From Ceratotherium simum simum (taxonomy: Eukaryota; Chordata; Mammalia; Perissodactyla; Rhinocerotidae), in NCBI RefSeq assembly GCF_000283155.1, contig NW_004454195.1:3522221-3586220 (forward strand): 64,000 nt of DNA. The letters are read 5' to 3'. Below are positions 58,861 through 64,000 of this stretch, one piece after another. The translations under genes and the position numbers were made by a program. A model generated the notes under the pieces. It saw nothing but the letters and a program-made list of their open reading frames with translations, did not search any database and had not been told where the DNA came from. Each line of letters starts with the position of its first letter. Position 1 is the stretch's first letter.

Positions 58861-59142
58861 CAAGAAAGTCATTGTAAACTCTGCTTTTATAGTGTCATTT
58901 GTTAATGTTATATAACATGCCCTTTGCTTACATTCTCTTTGCTCTAAATATACATTACAGAGTGTCTTTAGTTATCCTTAACATTTTTGTACATTTCTTG
59001 GCTTTTTCCTTCTTGACATTATTCACACTGCTCTGTACCGTGCCTCCTTATCCATCCTTGGCCATGGGCCCCTTCTATACGTCATCTCACTTCTAAAGAA
59101 CCTCTCCATCTAACTAAACTAAGATTACAATTGGGAGGTTTA

Positions 59143-59229
59143 TTTTAAACTTAAAAATCAACCAAATATCTCAGTTCCTTTCACTTTAATTGCTATAAAG
59201 AGGGATCCTCAACATCCTCCCACAGGCAC
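59143..59229 (-). repeat. Second copy of part of the CR1/L3-like segment
   Basis: TTTAAACTTAAAAATCAACC and 'CTTTAATTGCTATAAAG' and 'CATCCTCCCAC' correspond to 58196-58283 (TTTAAACTTAAAATCAAC, TTTAACTGCTATAAAG, CATCCTCCCAC) at roughly 70% by eye, in the same orientation. Confidence 0.7.
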
Positions 59230-59920
59230 TTTAAGTCAACATATTCAAGATGGAAGCAATTATCTTTTTCTCCAATACTATTTATCCTTTGTAATTCTTA
59301 TTCTGGTTAATGGCACCACATTGGAACCAGTTACCCAAGGCAGAAACCAGAAGTGATTCCTTGACTCATTTTTTCCCCTGGTGCACTACATTCCACGACT
59401 CAGCAAATCCTTCCATTTATCTCTTAGCATTTCTCTCAAATTCATCTCTTCCCCTCCATCATCTCTGTTACTGAGTTAGTTCAAGCCTGTAGTATCCTTT
59501 TTCCTGGAATATTGCAATCATCTCCTTGGTGATGTGTTCAATTCTAGATGAATTTCTTTATAAACTCTCCTCCACACTGTCAATATAATAATCTTCCTAA
59601 CACACATATTGAATATGATATCTACAGTGCTCAAAATCCATAAATGGAATCTCACTGCATACAGGATAAAATCCAGGCTGGATTTTATCTTTGCTTTGAA
59701 TCTCCACCCACCTGATATCTTTGCAAAAATTTTCTTCTCCTTCTTCAAAATTTAGGTAGGTTCCCCTCTTCTCTCTTAATTTTTTTTAATGATCCAACAA
59801 GACTGAATTTGCTGCTCCTTCCTTTGGGCCATGAGTGGGTCAGGCAGACACCTCTATTATACTACTTATTAAACTACATAAGTATTTGTTTGCACTTCCG
59901 TCTTCTGGCATACACTATAT
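59230..59920 (+). mobile_element. L2 LINE 3' region
   Basis: Sense-strand L2 blocks run in order: 'CTGGAATATTGCAATCATCT', 'TCTTCCTAACACACATATTG', 'CATAAATGGAATCTCACTGC', 'GGATAAAATCCAGGCTGG', 'CACCTGATATCTTTGCAAAA', 'TGAATTTGCTGCTCCTTCCT' and 'TTGCACTTCCGTCTTCTGGC'. Heavily mutated and noncoding. This is one of the longer L2 remains in the window. Confidence 0.65.
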
Positions 59921-59984
59921 AATCACGGAAGATGGGATCAGGGCTTGTTCATATCTGAATCCACTCCCCATACATGTATACTAG

Positions 59985-60472
59985 TGTGGTAGGCAGAATA
60001 ATGGCCCCCCCCAAAGATATCCACATCTTAATGCCCAGAACCTGTAAATATGTTGTGTTTTGTGGCAAAGAGGAATTAAAGTTGCTAATCATCTGACTTT
60101 GAGAAAAGAGAGATTATCTTGGATTATCTGGTAGACCCAAAGTAATCACAAGGGTCCATAAAAGTGGAAGAAAGAAGAGAAGATCAGAGTGATGCAATGT
60201 GAGAAGCACTCAGCCTGCTCTTGCTGCCCTGGAAGATGGAGGAAGGGACCCCAAGTCTAGGAATAGGTGGATTCTAGAAGCTGGAAAAGGCAAGGACATA
60301 GATTGTCCTCTGTAGCCTCCAGAAAGGAACACAGCCCTGCCAACACCTTGTTTTTAGCTGGAGAGGCCTGTGTTGGACTTCTGATCTCCAGAACTGTAAG
60401 GTAATAAATCTACGTTGTTTAGAGCCACTAGGTTTGGGCTAATTTGTTACATACAGCAGCCATAGGAAACCA
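59985..60472 (+). mobile_element. MaLR-type solo LTR
   Basis: It starts TGTGGTAGGCAGAATAATGG, has the diagnostic 'CACATCTTAATGCCCAGAAC', 'TTATCTTGGATTATCTGGTA' and 'AATCACAAGGGTCCATAAAA', then 'CTTCTGATCTCCAGAACTGT', 'AAGGTAATAAATCTACGTTG' (AATAAA polyadenylation signal) and ends 'CAGCAGCCATAGGAAACCA'. This is the complete order of a MaLR LTR. No internal sequence adjoins it. Target duplication is not clean (CTAG/CTAT). Confidence 0.9.
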
Positions 60473-61368
60473 CTATGAGTCGCACCTGCCACAAAGTCAG
60501 AGTTTGAGACATGTTTATGGAGTCAATGCATGTCTTCTTAAAATCTTAGCTCACTAAACCTAATAATTGTAGAATGTAGAGTTAGTGATCGTCTCAGATT
60601 TCAAAGAATACTCTGATGTATGTCCTAATGGAAACATTGCTTTTCCAGGTACTATTGCTTTTCCAGGCCCCATTCCTGCTGGAGAAATGAGAAGCAGCCT
60701 CCTTAATTTCTGAGATGTCCCTGATGTGTGTCATTCTTCAAGGTATCACTGTAGCTAATGATTACCTGGATCCCCTAATGCAGAGAATGGTGAACCATTC
60801 TTGATTAAAATTTGCTTTCTTTCCTTCAGTGAAATCTTATAAGAAAATATACTTGCCTAAAAACAAATACCCTCTATCTCCTCAACCTGGAACTTCTTCA
60901 CCTAATTGAAGTGAATCTGGTAGAGCTTTAAATATATCTTCTTTTATTTGTCTTCCCATCATCATACCCTATTCACTGGGACCTGAGACAAGCATCAATG
61001 CACCGGGATTTCTCATGGTCCACAAGAAAAGAGGAAAATGGTGGTAAATCTAGGAAGATGTTACCTTGTTTGTACTCTCAGTCTTATTTTCTGAGAGTAC
61101 AAAGAAAAATAGTCTGTGAGAATGAAGACAATCAAAGAGAAACGTAAACTGGTAAATGTGTCTAGTCTCTAGTCTGAGACCCTAGGTGCCCCCGTGCCCT
61201 GAAGTCCATGTGTGGCTCTGTCTCCTAACCCTCTGCAGCCTTAATTTTGTGACTAGCCCAGGATCTTGTATCCAAATCTTATTTTTCTTAGGTTGTTTTA
61301 AATTAGGTTTACGATTCTTGCAACTAAAAGAGTTCTGGCAAATATAACTGTCATCAAATATCAGAATA
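60473..61368. other. Unassigned noncoding DNA
   Basis: A short duplication ATTGCTTTTCCAGG occurs at about 60637 and 60655, and TTTTCTGAGAGTAC-like words at 61070-61100 form a small inverted repeat. No family recognised. Confidence 0.45.
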
Positions 61369-61712
61369 GGGGCCGGCCAGGTGGCGCAAGCGGTTAAGTG
61401 TGCGTGCTCCGCTGTGGTGGCCTGGGTTCGCCGGTTCGGATCCCAGGCATGCACCGACGCACTGCTTGTTAAGCCATGCAGTGGCAGCGTCCCATATAAA
61501 GTAGAGGAAGATGGGCACGTATGTTCACGCACCGACACACTGCTTGTTAAGCCATGCTGTGGCAGCGTCCCACATAAAGTAGAGGAAGATGGGCATGGAT
61601 GTTAGCCCAGGGCCAGTCTTCCTCAGCAAAAAAAAGAGGAGGATTGGCAGCGGATGTTAGCTCAGGGCTGGTCTTCCTCACAAAAACAAAAACAACAACA
61701 ACAACAAAAAAG
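61369..61712 (+). mobile_element. ERE SINE with an internal 78-bp tandem duplication
   Basis: The head is GGGGCCGGCCAGGTGGCGCA with AGCGGTTAAGTGTGC; the B box is CCGGTTCGGATCCC; two GGATGTTAGC(C/T)CAGGG blocks and a (CAA)n tail follow. TCAGAATA flanks it at 61361-61368 and 61713-61720. The segment from GCACCGAC to the GGGCA block is present twice (61451-61528 and 61529-61606), lengthening the element to about 344 bases against about 240 for the 28523 copy. Frames at 61182-61753 are shadows. Confidence 0.96.
61451..61606. repeat. 78-bp direct duplication inside the ERE
   Basis: Both units begin GCACCGAC and contain CTGCTTGTTAAGCCATGC, TGGCAGCGTCCCA and AGAGGAAGATGGGCA. They differ at only a handful of bases, so the duplication is young relative to the spread of the family. 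Confidence 0.95.
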
Positions 61713-61936
61713 TCAGAATAATTAAAAAAAAAAAAATCAAGTGATTCACACAACCTGGGTCACAAAACCTGGAGAGTGGCTGAAGATGAAACCACTCCCA
61801 CAGTGGTGAAGTAGCATAACCTCTACCTAAGCAAAGACTATTGCCTTGATTGTTGGCATGGCCTGGAAGGTCTTCAAAGACAGCTAATGCATGCCTTTAA
61901 TTATTGCAGGTCACAGAACTAGCCTTCCTTAGCCTA

Positions 61937-62122
61937 CAGCATTTGTTCTCAAAGTGTGGGCCCTGGACCAGCAGTATTACCTGGAAACATATTAGCAACA
62001 AACATTCTCAGGCCCCACCCCAGCCCTATTTCATTCGAAATTCTGGGGATGGGGTCTAGTACTCTGCGATTTAACAAGTCCTCCAGGTGATTCTAATGCA
62101 TTCTAAAGTTTGAGACCCACTC
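61937..62122 (+). mobile_element. MER5-type hAT-Charlie MITE
   Basis: CAGCATTTGTTCTCAAAGTG start, 'GGACCAGCAGTATTACCTGG', 'GGCCCCACCCCAGCCCTATT', 'ATTCTGGGGATGGGGTCTAG', 'ACAAGTCCTCCAGGTGATTC' and 'AAAGTTTGAGACCCACT' end. Confidence 0.92.
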
Positions 62123-64000
62123 TCCTACATGCTGACCATATCACTGGGTATTTTGTTGGTTGGTTTGGTGATTTTTTTTTGTGCTTAGCTTTGTTTGAAA
62201 TACTGATATATATGATGCATTCGTGAAATATCAACCCATCTTACTGCAGAGCTGTTAAATCTCCACCCAGCAGCCCAGAAAACATCAACAACATAAACTT
62301 CATGAGTTGGTAAATTGATTTCAGGTGGAATTTTTGCCTAACTTGGGTAATTTTCAGCCTGACAAAGTATATATTTAGTATAATAGAGCAAAAGCATTTT
62401 AGAGATTAAAGTACTATTCGCATAATGAATATACATACATAACTTTTTGAAATCGGTATTTTTTAAAAAATAAGAAAAAAAGGAAAATCAGGTATTTTTT
62501 AGACGGATAGATTTCTCATCAACTTTATGCTCTCTCATGAATCTCATTGCAGTTTTTCATTTCCTTAGAATTTCTTAAAAATTAAAAATATAAAAACATA
62601 TTCCATGATTTGAGAAAGAATATATTGAGGTTGCATTTCTGGCAGAAATAGTGATTTGCATTTCCCAAGTTTGTTGAGAATTCTTGGCTCTGATTGCCCA
62701 ACTTCAATGTGGCTGACCGCTGAACTCCACTACCCTGGTGGGGGGCACTTATTATAAGAGGCTTGTTAAGTGGGCATGACCCTTTCAACATTTCTAGGGA
62801 GAATAGTGTTTATTTTCCTCCGGGCTAAAGACTTAATTTGTTATTTAGTTTTGCACTAACTTCATGGATCTACAACCTGGAGTAGAAAAGGGAAAAAGGG
62901 ATTACGTTCAGTGAAATGGACAAATCTACTAGAATAAGAAATCCAGTTAAAATGTTGGATGTGTTCCCCAAGGCCAGCAATGCTATAATTATCATAATAT
63001 ACTACCTCTCTCATATTGCTGTGAGGCATAAAACACAGCAACTTACCTACCTTTAATTAGCTGTATTTAGTATTTTTTATGGCCACTGAACATGGTACTC
63101 AGATTACCATATATTAGCATATAATTTGCATACATACCTCAAGGTATTTGGTTTTATTGCCATTACCTTTTGTGGCCCTATTTCAGTAATGACTCTAATG
63201 GAATATAAAAAAGAGATTTCTAACTCAATTCACTTTACAATCTTGGGAGTGTAACAATGGAAAGTTCCATGTTTAATATAAAATTCTTCAAAAAAATTTC
63301 TGGGCCTTCTTAATGCAGTCAATTGGCCTAGGTACTTATCTGGCAAATCTCTGATAGGTGCCCGATGATAGCATTTGCTTTCATTCTGAGCTCAATAAAG
63401 ATACATTTTCTAAGTATGTATATGTACATTTCTAAGTATGAAGCAATTGGGGTATAAATTGCTTCATGTTTGCTTAAAAGAAAGTTGCACACACAATTTA
63501 ATGAATCTTACCAGTCTATCAGCAGCAAAAGGGCCACAGACAGAAAAATAACAGCTGCAGCTGGAGAATTTAGAGAAAGGTCAGAGGTCAGCGCCTGCAT
63601 CTGCATTCACTGGGCGACAGAGAGGAGAAATAAAGGGTCTCTCTTTGTTGCGAGTCAGCACTATTTTAAAAAGTGCAGATACTGACTTAATTACCAATGT
63701 TCCCTTTTGCTCCAGGGTGCTGAGCGGGCTATAAATCAATACCTAAGGTCACATTGCTAAAAGCAGGAAAAAAAATCAGTCTTTCTCGCACTTGGGAGCA
63801 TTGTTTTGTGCTTTTTCCTCAGCATTCCTAGCATGCAATACCAGAAAAACAGGGCTGGGGTCATTGCAGGGAAAATCAGAATTATGAACACTGGTAAAGC
63901 AAGCCTTTTGAACTCCAGGCACCTCTTCAACTGTGTCAAATCTCCCATCATTACTTGATTGTTTGTTGTTGATTAGTTTGTTTTTAATCCTTCCACCTAA
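62123..64000. other. Unassigned noncoding DNA to the window end
   Basis: AT-rich with no recognised transposon. Open frames 62582-62791 (-), 63470-63685 (+) and 63757-63951 (-) have no domain. The inverted repeat at 63438-63467 is listed separately. Confidence 0.45.
63438..63467. other. Perfect 11-bp inverted repeat (potential hairpin)
   Basis: ATGAAGCAATT (63438-63448), loop GGGGTATA, AATTGCTTCAT (63457-63467). The arms are exact complements; pairing does not extend outward. Confidence 0.9.

Noticed and set aside
61182..61753. Three open frames (68-118 codons)
   Set aside because: They follow the ERE and its internal duplication; the repeated peptide segments simply reflect the duplicated 78 bases.

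Overview
The window looks like 64 kb of nuclear DNA from an odd-toed ungulate, most likely a horse-type equid. The best evidence is four ERE-type SINEs: tRNA-Ser-like heads beginning GGGCCGGCC, a B box of the GGTTCGGATCC type, and two tail types. One tail is the 'paired TTAGC...CAGGG...TTCCTCA' form; the other is the younger 'CAACTATCTACTGGGGCTTTGGGG' class of ending. Alongside them are repeats shared by all placental mammals (L1, L2, MIR, MER5/hAT, MaLR-type LTRs, CR1/L3). The DNA is AT-rich and CpG-poor, and I found no CpG island.

I found no host protein-coding exon, no tRNA, rRNA or small-RNA gene, and no prokaryotic or plasmid feature. The longest open frames are about 130 codons. They lie in simple repeats, LTRs or unique AT-rich DNA and show no recognisable domain. 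The window is therefore intergenic, or lies inside a very long intron; the sequence alone cannot decide which.

Layout. 1-8.2 kb holds old L2/MIR pieces, two hAT elements and one older repeat split by a hAT insertion. 8.4-8.8 kb holds a tRNA-Glu-headed SINE with an RTE/BovB-like tail. 8.8-16 kb is mostly unassigned. 16.1-17.7 kb is a 5'-truncated L1 on the minus strand. 18-28.5 kb is old decayed repeats and unassigned DNA. 28.5-32.3 kb is an ERE cluster and two L1 3' ends, one carrying a nested young ERE. 35.1-39.8 kb is MaLR-type LTR sequence, including what looks like a two-LTR element whose upstream LTR contains a four-unit, 121-bp minisatellite. 40-52 kb has MIR/MER5 pieces, microsatellites, an L1 3' end and a short ERE. 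52.7-53.3 kb is a solo class I ERV LTR with a 4-bp target duplication. 57-62 kb is a dense run of MER5, ERE, CR1/L3, L2, a MaLR LTR and an ERE with an internal tandem duplication. The remainder is unassigned.

Nothing here is a new biological system in the sense of a gene cluster. The most informative signals are transposon archaeology (target-site duplications, nesting, internal duplications), the recently amplified 121-bp array, a CTCF-like motif carried in a repeat, and a few clean inverted repeats. Family names come from memory of consensus sequences, not from a database search.
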